Source: Leptobacterium flavescens
Lineage (GTDB): Bacteria > Bacteroidota > Bacteroidia > Flavobacteriales > Flavobacteriaceae
NCBI RefSeq assembly: GCF_010671605.1
Contig: NZ_JAABOO010000001.1
Coordinates: 62,001-126,000, forward strand
Length of the DNA stretch: 64,000 nt
Reading direction: 5' to 3'
Shown here: positions 1-8,623 of the stretch, piece by piece
How the letters are laid out: every line of letters starts with the position of its first letter
Position numbering within the stretch: the first letter of the stretch is position 1
Translations under genes and position numbers: made by a program
The notes under the pieces: model-generated
Database searches by the model: none
The model's input: only the letters and a program-made list of their open reading frames with translations
Told to the model about the DNA's origin: nothing

Positions 1-88
1 GATCGCGTAATACCCATAATAAAGGGGTGTCTTCAGCAGCCTCAACAGTATGAGACTTGCCGTTAATCTTTAAGTTGTACGTTGGCAT
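1..88 (-). CDS. (2Fe-2S)-binding subunit of a molybdenum hydroxylase (isoquinoline 1-oxidoreductase alpha-like), 5' part only
   Basis: Only the first 29 codons lie in the window; the gene continues past base 1. The peptide starts MPTYNLKINGKSH and contains DTPLLWVLRD, the typical N-terminal plant-type ferredoxin segment of small subunits of xanthine dehydrogenase and isoquinoline oxidoreductase type enzymes. In that family the subunit carries two [2Fe-2S] clusters and passes electrons from a molybdenum-cofactor large subunit. The cluster cysteines lie beyond the window edge, so function rests on the N-terminal match. A complete Moco synthesis operon lies about 7.5 kb away on the same strand, which fits. 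The start ATG is the complement of bases 86-88. Alternatives within the XDH/aldehyde oxidase small-subunit family cannot be separated. Confidence 0.72.
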   Translation of the reverse strand, partial: MPTYNLKINGKSHTVEAAEDTPLLWVLRD

Positions 89-270
89 AAAATATGTTTT
101 TAATTAGCAATGGTGTTCTATTGAAAATATTAAGTGCAGAAGGTTTATTTAAACTAAATAAAAATTATATAACTTCCTGCTATTAAAGTTAGTAAAAAAA
201 AGAAGCTCTGACCTTGTTTTAACAGAGTCTGAAATTAATTATAAATCCGTTAAGAGTAATTTTCTTACTT

Positions 271-326
271 GTGGTTGGTTGTTGCTAGTTGGTGGTTGTT
301 AGTTTTTAGTTGTTGGTTGATGGTTA
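271..326. repeat. Degenerate heptanucleotide repeat, 8 units
   Basis: Reading from 271 the sequence splits into 7-bp units GTGGTTG, GTTGTTG, CTAGTTG, GTGGTTG, TTAGTTT, TTAGTTG, TTGGTTG, ATGGTTA. Most units end in GTTG. The same unit family recurs at 7107-7190 and 14511-14748. Confidence 0.8.
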
Positions 327-383
327 CTCGATTTGAAAATTTGAAGATTAGTTAATTGGTTGCTTGTTGGTGGTTCATGGTTG

Positions 384-510
384 CTCGATTTTATAATTTG
401 GAGATTAGTTGATTTAAAAATGTCACTTCTCGACTGCGCTCGAAGTGACATTTGGGTATTGATTGTCAGTTCGAGTTTTTTCCGCAGGAAAAAGTATCGA
501 GAACAGTTAT
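384..510. repeat. Long interspersed repeat, copy A (partner at 7368-7494)
   Basis: This stretch of about 127 bp is nearly identical and in the same orientation to 7368-7494; only a handful of substitutions are visible. It contains the inverted repeat TGTCACTTC (421-429) / GAAGTGACA (442-450) around a 12-nt centre, then a segment ending in GAACAGTTAT. The two copies bracket the metallophosphoesterase and FG-GAP/DUF285 genes. No open frame explains it. Confidence 0.85.
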
Positions 511-582
511 AAAGAAAACCACTTCTCGTTTTCGGAAGGCGGTTTTTTGTTGTCAATTATCGAAGATTTATAGTTGTAGATA

Positions 583-607
583 TGTCACGGATTGCAAATC
601 CGCGACA
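583..607. repeat. Palindromic repeat element
   Basis: Arms TGTCACGGATT (583-593) and AATCCGCGACA (597-607) pair over 10 of 11 positions around a 3-nt centre. This is a compact dyad of the kind found as dispersed repeats in Flavobacteriaceae genomes (recalled, not checked). Confidence 0.6.
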
Positions 608-619
608 ACGAGAGAAAAG

Positions 620-639
620 ATTCCTGCATACGCAGGAAT
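620..639. repeat. Palindromic repeat element
   Basis: ATTCCTGC (620-627) and GCAGGAAT (632-639) form a perfect 8-bp inverted repeat with an ATAC loop. It is followed by GACAT, as in REP-like CATTCCTGC elements of many bacteria. There is no T tract, so it is not an obvious terminator. Confidence 0.6.
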
Positions 640-657
640 GACATTATACAGAATTGG

Positions 658-692
658 TCATTGATTATTGCTCATTGTTCATTGCTCATTGT
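658..692. repeat. Heptanucleotide repeat, 5 units
   Basis: Units TCATTGA, TTATTGC, TCATTGT, TCATTGC, TCATTGT run up to just before the stop codon of the metallophosphoesterase gene. The unit sequence resembles the array abutting moaA at 7573-7614. Confidence 0.75.
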
Positions 693-695
693 AAC

Positions 696-1631
696 TTATT
701 TCCATTCATATATGTAATAAGTTCTTTTATACGATCCGTCGGAGAAGAGGTCGATCATAGAAAACCCGCAATGTGTCTTCCTGAAAACAGAGGATCCCCA
801 CCATCTTCCGCAAACGGCACCCCCACCTAAATAATCAACTCCGAAAGAGGTGAGTTTATCCGTCATATGAATATGGCCACTTATACAAAGCCTGACTTTT
901 CCGGCTCCCCATGTTTTAAATATCTCCTGTATTCTATCCGAATCCTGATGAAAATAATAAGGCGTGGGAAACTGTCTTACTTTTGCTGTTGGTGCCCAAC
1001 TGGAAACTGAAGAAGATAAGATCGGGATATGGGATACTATCATTACCGGGGTATTCTGTGATATACCGGACAATTTATCTATCAGCCAATGTTCCTGTTC
1101 CAGATCGATACGGGCATCATATTTTTGTCCGTTTATATTTTGAGTACTGTCTAAAACAATAAAGTGCCAGCCGTCTCTTTGAAAGTCATAATAACGCCCT
1201 GGCATCTGCAGTTCATCTATCATCCATTGTTTTCCGAAAGAAGGACTCGACCTGTCTCCGGAGGCATTGCCGTGTATATCGTGATTCCCTATCGCGTACT
1301 TTGTCTCGATCGGAACAGCTTCCCATTTTCTGTTCCAAAGGTCCCATTGTCCTTTAATAGTGGCCTTACTTCCGGCAAGTGCTTCCATAATAACATCACC
1401 GGTATGGAATATCAGATCCGGCTGCGGGTTTATTTCCAACAACTTTTCTATAAACTGATCCATTTTTCCGGGGCAGTTACGGGCATTATACACATGAGTA
1501 TCCGTAATATGGGCAATTCGCAACTTCTTTGTTCTTGAGCTGCCAAAAAGCGGAATAGGGTTTAACAAAGCTCCCACCGTTACCGCAGTTCCGGCAAATG
1601 TGAGTTTCTTTAAAAATTTTCTTCGTATCAT
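696..1631 (-). CDS. Exported calcineurin-like metallophosphoesterase
   Basis: This 311-residue protein has the five metallophosphoesterase blocks in order: DTH (44-46), GD (78-79), GNHD (115-118), the SH motif (200-201) and GHIH (252-255). Together these bind a dinuclear metal centre for phosphoester hydrolysis. The N-terminus MIRRKFLKKLTFAGT carries a twin-arginine-like RR followed by a hydrophobic stretch to about residue 30, so Tat or general export to the periplasm is likely. The gene starts 29 bp downstream of the 1723-residue surface protein gene on the same strand, and the two are probably co-transcribed. The substrate cannot be told; phosphatases, nucleotidases and phosphodiesterases share this fold. 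Confidence 0.85.
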   Translation of the reverse strand: MIRRKFLKKLTFAGTAVTVGALLNPIPLFGSSRTKKLRIAHITDTHVYNARNCPGKMDQFIEKLLEINPQPDLIFHTGDVIMEALAGSKATIKGQWDLWNRKWEAVPIETKYAIGNHDIHGNASGDRSSPSFGKQWMIDELQMPGRYYDFQRDGWHFIVLDSTQNINGQKYDARIDLEQEHWLIDKLSGISQNTPVMIVSHIPILSSSVSSWAPTAKVRQFPTPYYFHQDSDRIQEIFKTWGAGKVRLCISGHIHMTDKLTSFGVDYLGGGAVCGRWWGSSVFRKTHCGFSMIDLFSDGSYKRTYYIYEWK

Positions 1632-1660
1632 ACTATACTATTTACATATTGTTGAGCAGG

Positions 1661-4600
1661 CTATTTAATGACGATCTTCTTTAAGATTACCGGTATATCA
1701 GGTATATGGATCCCTAAAAAGTAGATGCCCGATTGTCTTCCCGACAGGTCAAGTCTATAGGTATTCTCATTAATTTTAAAAGGAAACAGAGTGGATATCC
1801 TGCCCGTTATATCGAATAATTGAAAATCTATCTTAGTTCCCGAAAAGCGTGGAGAACGAAGGGTTAGTATTTCTTCTGCAGGATTGGGATAGAATATTAC
1901 TTCCCTTTCAATATCACCGCTTTCTATTGTTTCCGTATTTCTTATTGTAAGCCCTTCATTGTTTGTCATTCCTACGGTTGCGGTTACAGACAGGGCTCCT
2001 CCGTCGCTAATAGTCCAGTTATGATCGTTTATCAGCCTTGTTCTGGCTGTTTCGGCATCTCCGCCTGCCGTATACCTTGAACTACCTCCGTTAAAAATGA
2101 TATTATTCTGTACATTTTGAGCTTCCCATCCTCTAATCAAAGCCTCGTAATTAGGTGTGGATAAAGTAACACCTTCAAACATAGATCGCATATCCATGAC
2201 ATTACTCACATCCCAATTCCCTATATCCCGGTTAAATGCAAATGCATTGTAGAACATGGCTCTCATATCGGTAACTCTGCTAACATTCCAATTCCCAATA
2301 TTCTGATCAAAAACTGACGCCTCCGAAAACATACTCTTCATATTGTCTACACTGCTAACATTCCAGTTCCCGATATCACGGTTAAATGCGGATGCACGAT
2401 TGAACATATATGCCATATCGGTGACATTACTTACGTTCCAGTTTTCTATATTTCCATTAAAGTTCAATGCCTGATGGAACATGCTCCTCATACTCCTGAC
2501 ATTACTTACATCCCAGTTCCTGATATTCTGATTGAAGTTTGTGGCATCTCCGAACATCCCGTTCATATCGGTAACACTACTCATATCCCATTCCTCCATA
2601 CGAGGAACAATGGTAAGGGAAGAACAAGCCTGAAAACTTTTCCTGAAACTGGTAACTTCGGAAGTGTTTAAAAGATCAGGGGCAGTAATACGCAGGTTAT
2701 TGCACCCATTAAAATGCATTGAAGTACGCGATCCTAAACGTAACGGTCCCCAGGAATTAATCTCGATTATTTCTGATCTGCTTTCCCCATCCGGAAAACC
2801 AAAACTCCATCCGTTTATCTCTCCGCTAATGCTGATGGTATAAGTCCCGGCTTCCGAATAGGTATGTGTTTTTTGGTCTGTCTGCTGAAAATCTGTAAGC
2901 CTGCCGGAAGAACCATCACCCCAATCGACAGTAAAGTCATAAACACCGGAACTTACCAGAGGCAAACGGATCTGCTGACCGGCTTCTGTGATTCGCCAGG
3001 TTGAAACAAAGGCGTTGGCAAGTACCCGAACGTTAAATTCTATATTCGCAGTTCCTCCATGACCGTCATCGGCACTAATCGTAATATCTGTATCACCGGT
3101 ACCCATCTCGGTAAGGACAAGCTCATTGCCGGAGAGGCTTACGGATACTATCTCAGGATCAGCAGAAGCTGCAGTCAGGTTAAGATCATGTCCGTCTGCA
3201 TCGCTGAAAATACCTTCCAGGTTGATCCTCAACGTACCAAAACCACTTCGCATTAACCGATCTTCGATCCTGTTCTCAACCACGGGAGGGTTATTTTCCG
3301 CCACTTGTACATTAAACACGTGGTTCGTACTGCCCTCATAGCCATCATCTGCGGTTACAGTAATTGTGGTGTTTCCTCTCCCCTGTTCGGTAAGAATAAG
3401 GGTGTTCCTTTCAATATCCGACAGGATCACTTTAGGATCATCCGAAACCGATGTCAGGGTCAGACGGTGTCCGTCCTCGTCACTAAAAACTTCGGTCAGG
3501 TCAATCCTGTAAACGCCAAAGCCACTTATCAGTTGTCGATCCTGTATAGGACGTACCACAACAGGTGCCCTGTTGGCCATAACCTCTACCTTAAAGGTAT
3601 CACTTACAGTACCTCCGTGACCGTCACTGGCAGTTATCGTAATAGTTGTTAAGCCAGCTCCTCTTTCCGTAAGACTGAGGATATCATTTTCAATACTTAG
3701 GCTTACTATATTTTCATTTGATGCGATTGCATTTAGTTCAAGTTGATGCTCTTCCTTATCTGCAAAAACACTGCTTATATCAATAGTATGGATATTAAAG
3801 CCCCTTGTCAGTTGCTGATCCGGGATACTATCTGCCAGTTCCGGAGCGGTATTGGATATCAGGTCCCTTATTACAATATCATCCAGTCTGAGACTACCCG
3901 GTCCCCGGTGATGAAAGCGGAGCTGGAAAGTCCCTCCATATTGCTGTCCTCCTTCTTTCAACACCTGGCTTATATTAGTAAATTTCAGGTTTTCTATGGT
4001 ATCGGTACTTTCATTATCACCCCAACTATAAAGGGATAACCAGGAAAGATCTGCATTGCCACGGATGTCAATACGGTCTTCCAATGAGCCGGCATGGGCT
4101 CTTAGTTCCAGTTCCAACTGATCCCCATTCACATCGTAAGCACTCAGGTCCATAGTAAAGACGAGGTTAGTGCTTTCCTCCGGGTCATTCGTTCTCATCC
4201 TGATTTGCCGGGTTTCGAATTCGCTTCCCGGTGAACCTGTAAGTTCCAATTGCCCTCCGGAGCCATTAGTGAGGAAAGTGGCAGCTTGCAGGCCGGGGAT
4301 CACTGCAATGTTTTTTCCGCTTATGTCAATATTATCCACTGCCTGTTCAAAATCTTCCCGGAAAGGCAATCCTTCCGTATAGACATCGATCTTCCCGCAC
4401 GAGATGGGTCCAACAAGATCATCTTCCGGATTTACATCATCAAATAAAGTCGTATAGAAGCTAAGCTCATAATTACCCGGGCGGTTGAAGTTGACCTTCT
4501 CCTTGAATTCGTGGACCACACGCTGTCCGGGAGCTAATTCAACAGATATTGTGTCCTGTATTTCAGGAAAAACAGGAATGGCTTCTCCCTCTTTTGGCGG

Positions 4601-6832
4601 TCCGTTAACATAGTTTATCTGAGCAAAGAGGGGAATATTCGATACCGGATGCCTTCCTTTATTTTCAATTTCCACAGACAGGGATTCGCTTTCACCGAGA
4701 AAAGGGCTGATCTCAGGTACTATTCCTGAAATTATTGCTACATCGGGCATATAATCGATAAGCACATTTCCCAATAGCAAAGAGCTAATATTGCTACCCG
4801 ACTGCTCCAGGCCAAAGCGCAACTGGAAGGTTTTGCCATATTGCTGCCCTCCTTCCCGTAATATTCTACTTATGGTGGTGATCTTTAATCTCTGCAGATT
4901 GCTATTGCCCGTAGCTGAACCCCAATCGTATAAGGTTAACCAGGGAAGGTCTGCATTACCCCGGATAAATATCTTGTTATTAGGGCTATTATCTGCAAAT
5001 CTGGCATTCAGGTTTACTTCCAGTTTTAAGCGATCTTTTTGTGCATCATAGGCAGAAAGATCCAGCGTAAAAAGCAAATCGGCGGTTCCTCCTTCGGATC
5101 TTGCCATCATCAGAGTTGATCTGTCCTGTATATCATAAGCATAATCGTAAAGATGGATAGATCCATTTTCCGAACCCGTTAAAAAAGTAGCCGATTGCAT
5201 TCCCGGAACGTTTGCAATCTTCCCATTAAAGGTGGCCTCGGGGGTAGCCTTAACCCTTCCCCTGAAAGGTAATTTGCCGTTGTAGATATTAATATCATTA
5301 AAAGAGAGGCTGACCGGAGGGATTGTATCATACTGATGATTATCATCTTCGGGGTGAGAAACGTAAAAAGTGACTTCGTAATCATTCGATTCAATCGAAC
5401 TAAAATCAGCCGGGATCGTCTTAAAGGTATGTGTGTGTGATTCTCCCGGCTGCTGACCATCGGGTGGTAAATCGACATCTTCCGAAAACTGCCATTGGGT
5501 ACCATCTGAATATTTTACAATGGCCCCTACCTGATATTCCAGAGCGGACGAACGACCTGTATTTGCAGTTTGAACGGAAAGTTTATCTTTTAAAGGGAAG
5601 CCGCTGGAAATTAACAGAGGTCCTGTTTTCTCCACCTTTCCCGATAGTACTTTAAGATCCGGCTTGCTAATTTTGTTGTTGATGTGCCAGGCAATAAGTT
5701 TTCCGTCATCGCCAGGATAATCCTGATATCGGGTAGATCTGGTCGCAGCCGAGAGTACATCTATATCTTTATCACCATCCAGGTCGGCTGCATAGACCGA
5801 AACTGCTCCATCGGTATTGGTGCTGATGTTTTTCTGTTCTCCGAAATTCCCTCTCCCGTCATTTTCGTACCATGCAATTTTATCGTCATTATAGGAAGCT
5901 GAAAGTACATCCATATCGCCATCACCATCCATATCGGCAGCGTGGACCGATAAGGCCTTATCGGCCCCGGTAGTAATCTGATGTTTTGTCCAGGAATATT
6001 CCCTTTGCCCCAGGAGTGTCCTTCGTGTTTTGTTCTCGAACCAGTTAACTGCATCATCCCCGGCAGATGCTGCAAGTACATCCAGGTCGCCATCGCCATC
6101 TATATCGGTAGCATAAATAGAGCTGGCACCATCTACCTGCCCGTTAATGATATGATGTCCGGAGAAGTTTCCGTTTCCGTCATTTTCGTACCAGCTAAGG
6201 GTGTTATCATCAGGCAAAGTGGAAAGTATGTCTATGTCATTATCATTATCCAGATCTGTCGCATAAACGGAAGAGACCCCGTTTGCTTCTGTAGTAATAG
6301 TTTGTTCTTCCCATATCAAGAACCTGATCCCAAAGAAATCCATCCATTTCTTTTTGTACCAGACAATCTTATTTTCTGTGTTAAAAGCTGAGATTATATC
6401 GGTATGGCCATCATTGTCGAGGTCTGCCGCATAAACAGAAGCAATATTATTCGTACCTGTTTTTATTTCTTTGCGGTTAGTTTCCGGGTTTCCAAAATTC
6501 CCCCTCCCCAGGTTCTCATACCATGCCAATCTATCTGAAAAAGCAGAAACCACGTCCAGATCACCATCATTATCCAGGTCTACCAGATGGGTCTGTTGCG
6601 GGCATAACTGGCCTGAAGCGCTGATGGCATGCGATTTAAAACGCATATAGCCCAGGTTCTCGTGCCAGATGATCATACTATCATTGACCGAAGTGGAAAG
6701 AACATCCATATCTCCATCTCCGTCAATATCGGCTGCCCGGATGGTTGAAGCAGAAGTGCAGTCCTGAGAAAATCCTGTGAATGCAGAAAGCAATATGGTA
6801 AGATAAATGAGGGAGTGTAGTATTTTTTTCAT
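1661..6832 (-). CDS. Giant T9SS-exported surface protein: FG-GAP, Ig-like and DUF285 repeats
   Basis: This is a 1723-residue mosaic. A signal peptide (about 1-22, ending GFSQ) is followed by roughly seven FG-GAP/VCBS repeats (about 25-390) with calcium-loop motifs such as DIDGDGDMDV. Next come two copies of a beta-rich module of about 170 residues, each containing RGNADL and EGGQQYG. Three cadherin/Ig-like modules of about 85 residues follow, then a PKD-like stretch with FTVDWGDGSSG. BspA-type DUF285 repeats (pattern NWNVSxVxDMxxMF) come next. The C-terminal tail has YPNPAEE and ends in ILKKIVIK, the T9SS type A sorting signal. By family knowledge such proteins are secreted and anchored at the cell surface and serve in adhesion or binding; no catalytic domain is visible. 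Confidence 0.88.
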   Translation of the reverse strand: MKKILHSLIYLTILLSAFTGFSQDCTSASTIRAADIDGDGDMDVLSTSVNDSMIIWHENLGYMRFKSHAISASGQLCPQQTHLVDLDNDGDLDVVSAFSDRLAWYENLGRGNFGNPETNRKEIKTGTNNIASVYAADLDNDGHTDIISAFNTENKIVWYKKKWMDFFGIRFLIWEEQTITTEANGVSSVYATDLDNDNDIDILSTLPDDNTLSWYENDGNGNFSGHHIINGQVDGASSIYATDIDGDGDLDVLAASAGDDAVNWFENKTRRTLLGQREYSWTKHQITTGADKALSVHAADMDGDGDMDVLSASYNDDKIAWYENDGRGNFGEQKNISTNTDGAVSVYAADLDGDKDIDVLSAATRSTRYQDYPGDDGKLIAWHINNKISKPDLKVLSGKVEKTGPLLISSGFPLKDKLSVQTANTGRSSALEYQVGAIVKYSDGTQWQFSEDVDLPPDGQQPGESHTHTFKTIPADFSSIESNDYEVTFYVSHPEDDNHQYDTIPPVSLSFNDINIYNGKLPFRGRVKATPEATFNGKIANVPGMQSATFLTGSENGSIHLYDYAYDIQDRSTLMMARSEGGTADLLFTLDLSAYDAQKDRLKLEVNLNARFADNSPNNKIFIRGNADLPWLTLYDWGSATGNSNLQRLKITTISRILREGGQQYGKTFQLRFGLEQSGSNISSLLLGNVLIDYMPDVAIISGIVPEISPFLGESESLSVEIENKGRHPVSNIPLFAQINYVNGPPKEGEAIPVFPEIQDTISVELAPGQRVVHEFKEKVNFNRPGNYELSFYTTLFDDVNPEDDLVGPISCGKIDVYTEGLPFREDFEQAVDNIDISGKNIAVIPGLQAATFLTNGSGGQLELTGSPGSEFETRQIRMRTNDPEESTNLVFTMDLSAYDVNGDQLELELRAHAGSLEDRIDIRGNADLSWLSLYSWGDNESTDTIENLKFTNISQVLKEGGQQYGGTFQLRFHHRGPGSLRLDDIVIRDLISNTAPELADSIPDQQLTRGFNIHTIDISSVFADKEEHQLELNAIASNENIVSLSIENDILSLTERGAGLTTITITASDGHGGTVSDTFKVEVMANRAPVVVRPIQDRQLISGFGVYRIDLTEVFSDEDGHRLTLTSVSDDPKVILSDIERNTLILTEQGRGNTTITVTADDGYEGSTNHVFNVQVAENNPPVVENRIEDRLMRSGFGTLRINLEGIFSDADGHDLNLTAASADPEIVSVSLSGNELVLTEMGTGDTDITISADDGHGGTANIEFNVRVLANAFVSTWRITEAGQQIRLPLVSSGVYDFTVDWGDGSSGRLTDFQQTDQKTHTYSEAGTYTISISGEINGWSFGFPDGESRSEIIEINSWGPLRLGSRTSMHFNGCNNLRITAPDLLNTSEVTSFRKSFQACSSLTIVPRMEEWDMSSVTDMNGMFGDATNFNQNIRNWDVSNVRSMRSMFHQALNFNGNIENWNVSNVTDMAYMFNRASAFNRDIGNWNVSSVDNMKSMFSEASVFDQNIGNWNVSRVTDMRAMFYNAFAFNRDIGNWDVSNVMDMRSMFEGVTLSTPNYEALIRGWEAQNVQNNIIFNGGSSRYTAGGDAETARTRLINDHNWTISDGGALSVTATVGMTNNEGLTIRNTETIESGDIEREVIFYPNPAEEILTLRSPRFSGTKIDFQLFDITGRISTLFPFKINENTYRLDLSGRQSGIYFLGIHIPDIPVILKKIVIK

Positions 6833-7106
6833 GGTCCGTTGTTTTAGGCTGTAAAATTTGCATTGCCCCTTTGTTTAGAAAGCATTTTTGGTTTCTCCGG
6901 GGCTATGAAATCAGGAAATTTTAATGTTATTAAACGCAATAAAACCCCAATTTCCCATCGTTAAATTACTACGGAATGAAAGTGATTTTTGTTTTTTTCA
7001 CCAATTGGGATTATTATTTCATTAAAATCAATTAATCAACTGTTAATCAATTGTTTATAAACAAAATGCATTATTCTTTTTTAATAAAATGGAGAAGGTT
7101 TTGTGG

Positions 7107-7190
7107 GTGGTTGTTAGTTGTTGGTTGGTGGTTATTAGTTGGTTGATGGTTGGTGGTTGTTAGTTGTTGGTTGATGGTTGGTGGTGGTTG
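7107..7190. repeat. Degenerate heptanucleotide repeat, about 12 units
   Basis: Units include GTGGTTG, TTAGTTG, TTGGTTG, GTGGTTA, TTAGTTG, then GTTGATG, GTTGGTG, GTTGTTA, GTTGTTG, GTTGATG, GTTGGTG, GTGGTTG. The 7-bp period is kept throughout although the unit drifts. The array is followed by CTCGATTTGATAATTTGGAG, the same flank that follows the arrays at 271-383 and 7341-7367. Confidence 0.75.
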
Positions 7191-7314
7191 CTCGATTTGA
7201 TAATTTGGAGATTAGTTAATTTGAAAATCGTAATGATTGATATTAATTAATATTTGGAAAATGTCACTTCGAGCGCAGTCGAGAAGTTGAGAGTTGTAGT
7301 TTGGTTCTTGGTTG

Positions 7315-7340
7315 TTACACCTTCACTGAAGTTTCGGTGT
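7315..7340. repeat. Hairpin repeat, copy 1 (partner 9552-9577)
   Basis: The segment contains ACACCTTCACTGAAG followed by TTTCGGTGT, with ACACC/GGTGT arms. A near-identical copy lies between moaE and moaCB; both are followed by a GTTGRTGGTTG-type stretch leading to GCTCG. Confidence 0.7.
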
Positions 7341-7367
7341 ATGTTGATGGTTGGTGGTTGGTGGTTG

Positions 7368-7494
7368 CTCGATTTGATAATTTGGAGATTAGTTAATTTA
7401 AAAATGTCACTTCTCGACTGCGCTCGAAGTGACATTTGGGTGTTGATTGTCAGTTCGAGTTTTTTCGGAAGGAAAAAGTATCGAGAACAGTTAT
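7368..7494. repeat. Long interspersed repeat, copy B (partner at 384-510)
   Basis: This is a direct repeat of copy A, including the inverted repeat TGTCACTTC (7405-7413) / GAAGTGACA (7426-7434) and the downstream segment ending GAACAGTTAT. The visible differences are few single bases, for example CCGCAGG in A against CGGAAGG in B. Confidence 0.85.
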
Positions 7495-7572
7495 GAAGGA
7501 CAGGCACAAAATTTGATTCTCGATACAATCCCTTTGGGATCACTCGAATTGACAAATTTTGATTTCATTTAT

Positions 7573-7614
7573 TCAATGATCATTGTTAACTGCTAATTGT
7601 TCATTGTTAATTGA
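7573..7614. repeat. Heptanucleotide repeat, 6 units
   Basis: Units TCAATGA, TCATTGT, TAACTGC, TAATTGT, TCATTGT, TAATTGA end directly at the stop codon of moaA (complement of 7616-7618). Confidence 0.75.
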
Positions 7615-7615
7615 A

Positions 7616-8623
7616 TCAACCTCCAATGGTGATCATACTCCTGTTTCCGGAATGCAAATCATCACGGTTAAATTTATCCAAAGTATCCATTCCGCTACGA
7701 ACCTTAAATTTTGCCCTAACTAACTTTTCTATTATCGGTTCTATAGGTTCTCCGTTGCGAAGTGGTGTCAGCAGGTCAGACTCCGAGGAAGAGAAAAGGC
7801 AATTTTTCAGTTGCCCGTTGGCGGTAAGCCTGATACGGTTACAGGAATCACAAAACGGATTGGTAACCGAGCTGATGACAGCAAAAGTTCCCTGGTAATT
7901 CTTTATCTGATAATTCCTGGAAGTATCATTCGGGCGATCTTCAATTCGCTCTATTTCGGAAGGATCATAAGCTTCCTTTACCGTATTCATGATCTCTTCA
8001 TAAGAGACCATCTTATCGAGTTGCCATTTATTTCCGTCAAAAGGCATAAATTCAATAAATCGGACATGAAGGGGTAATTTTTCGGTAAGCCTTATAAAAC
8101 TGACGATCTCATTTTCATTAAAATTCTTTATCAGCACGCAATTCAGTTTCAAATAAAAGCCTTCCTCAGCCAGCAGCTTGATATTGTTATAAACCCTGTC
8201 GAAATAATCCCTGCGGGTAATATCCCTGAATTTTTCCCTGTCCAGGGAATCCAGGCTTACATTAATGTTTTTAATATTCAGTCTTTTAAAGGTCTCCACA
8301 AAGCGATCTACAGTGATGGCATTGGTCGTAATGGCAAGTTCTACCGGTAGAGAAGCCAGTTTTTCCAGTATAACATCCACATCTTTCCTGATAAGGGGTT
8401 CTCCTCCCGTTAGCCTGATCTTTGTTACCCCATGATCCACGAACTTTTTAGCTATGGTATAGACCTCATCATAGGTCATTATATGCGACTTGGGGGAAAG
8501 TTGTATCCCCTCCGCAGGCATGCAATAAGTACATCTCAGATTACAGCGTTCCGTTAAAGAAATACGCAGGTAATTGTGATGCCTGCCAAAAGTATCGGTC
8601 AATATGTTTTGTTTCTGCTCCAT
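7616..8623 (-). CDS. moaA: GTP 3',8-cyclase MoaA
   Basis: This radical SAM enzyme carries out the first step of molybdenum cofactor synthesis, turning GTP into 3',8-cyclo-GTP. The 335-residue protein has the N-terminal [4Fe-4S] motif CNLRCTYC (Cys27, 31, 34) and the C-terminal cluster cysteines in CDSCNRIRL and KNC (258, 261, 275). It ends in Gly-Gly, which is needed for activity in studied MoaA proteins. Length is normal. The stop of moaCB and the moaA start share base 8623, so translation is coupled. It is the last gene of the Moco operon. Confidence 0.97.
   Translation of the reverse strand: MEQKQNILTDTFGRHHNYLRISLTERCNLRCTYCMPAEGIQLSPKSHIMTYDEVYTIAKKFVDHGVTKIRLTGGEPLIRKDVDVILEKLASLPVELAITTNAITVDRFVETFKRLNIKNINVSLDSLDREKFRDITRRDYFDRVYNNIKLLAEEGFYLKLNCVLIKNFNENEIVSFIRLTEKLPLHVRFIEFMPFDGNKWQLDKMVSYEEIMNTVKEAYDPSEIERIEDRPNDTSRNYQIKNYQGTFAVISSVTNPFCDSCNRIRLTANGQLKNCLFSSSESDLLTPLRNGEPIEPIIEKLVRAKFKVRSGMDTLDKFNRDDLHSGNRSMITIGG

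Larger units (their letters stand above)
89..695. repeat. Repeat-rich spacer with palindromes and heptanucleotide repeats
   Basis: I see no credible gene here. The spacer holds 7-bp period repeats (271-326 and 658-692), a longer repeat element shared with 7368-7494, and palindromes at 421-450, 583-607 and 620-639. An open frame across 299-556 on the minus strand is only a translation of these repeats and is not called. Confidence 0.7.
6833..7615. repeat. Repeat-rich spacer upstream of the surface protein gene
   Basis: 6833-7100 is AT-rich and should hold the promoter of the surface protein gene, but I found no perfect TAnnTTTG box on the minus strand. 7107-7614 is almost wholly repeats: heptads, an inverted partial copy of the palindrome (7262-7288), a hairpin repeat (7315-7340), copy B of the long repeat, and heptads up to the moaA stop. 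Open frames here are repeat translations. Confidence 0.7.

Noticed and set aside
299-556. Minus-strand open frame of 85 codons, and its look-alike at 7247-7555
   Set aside because: Both are translations of the shared repeat element and heptads; the protein text is repeats (LQIFKSSNHQP) with no start signal or family.
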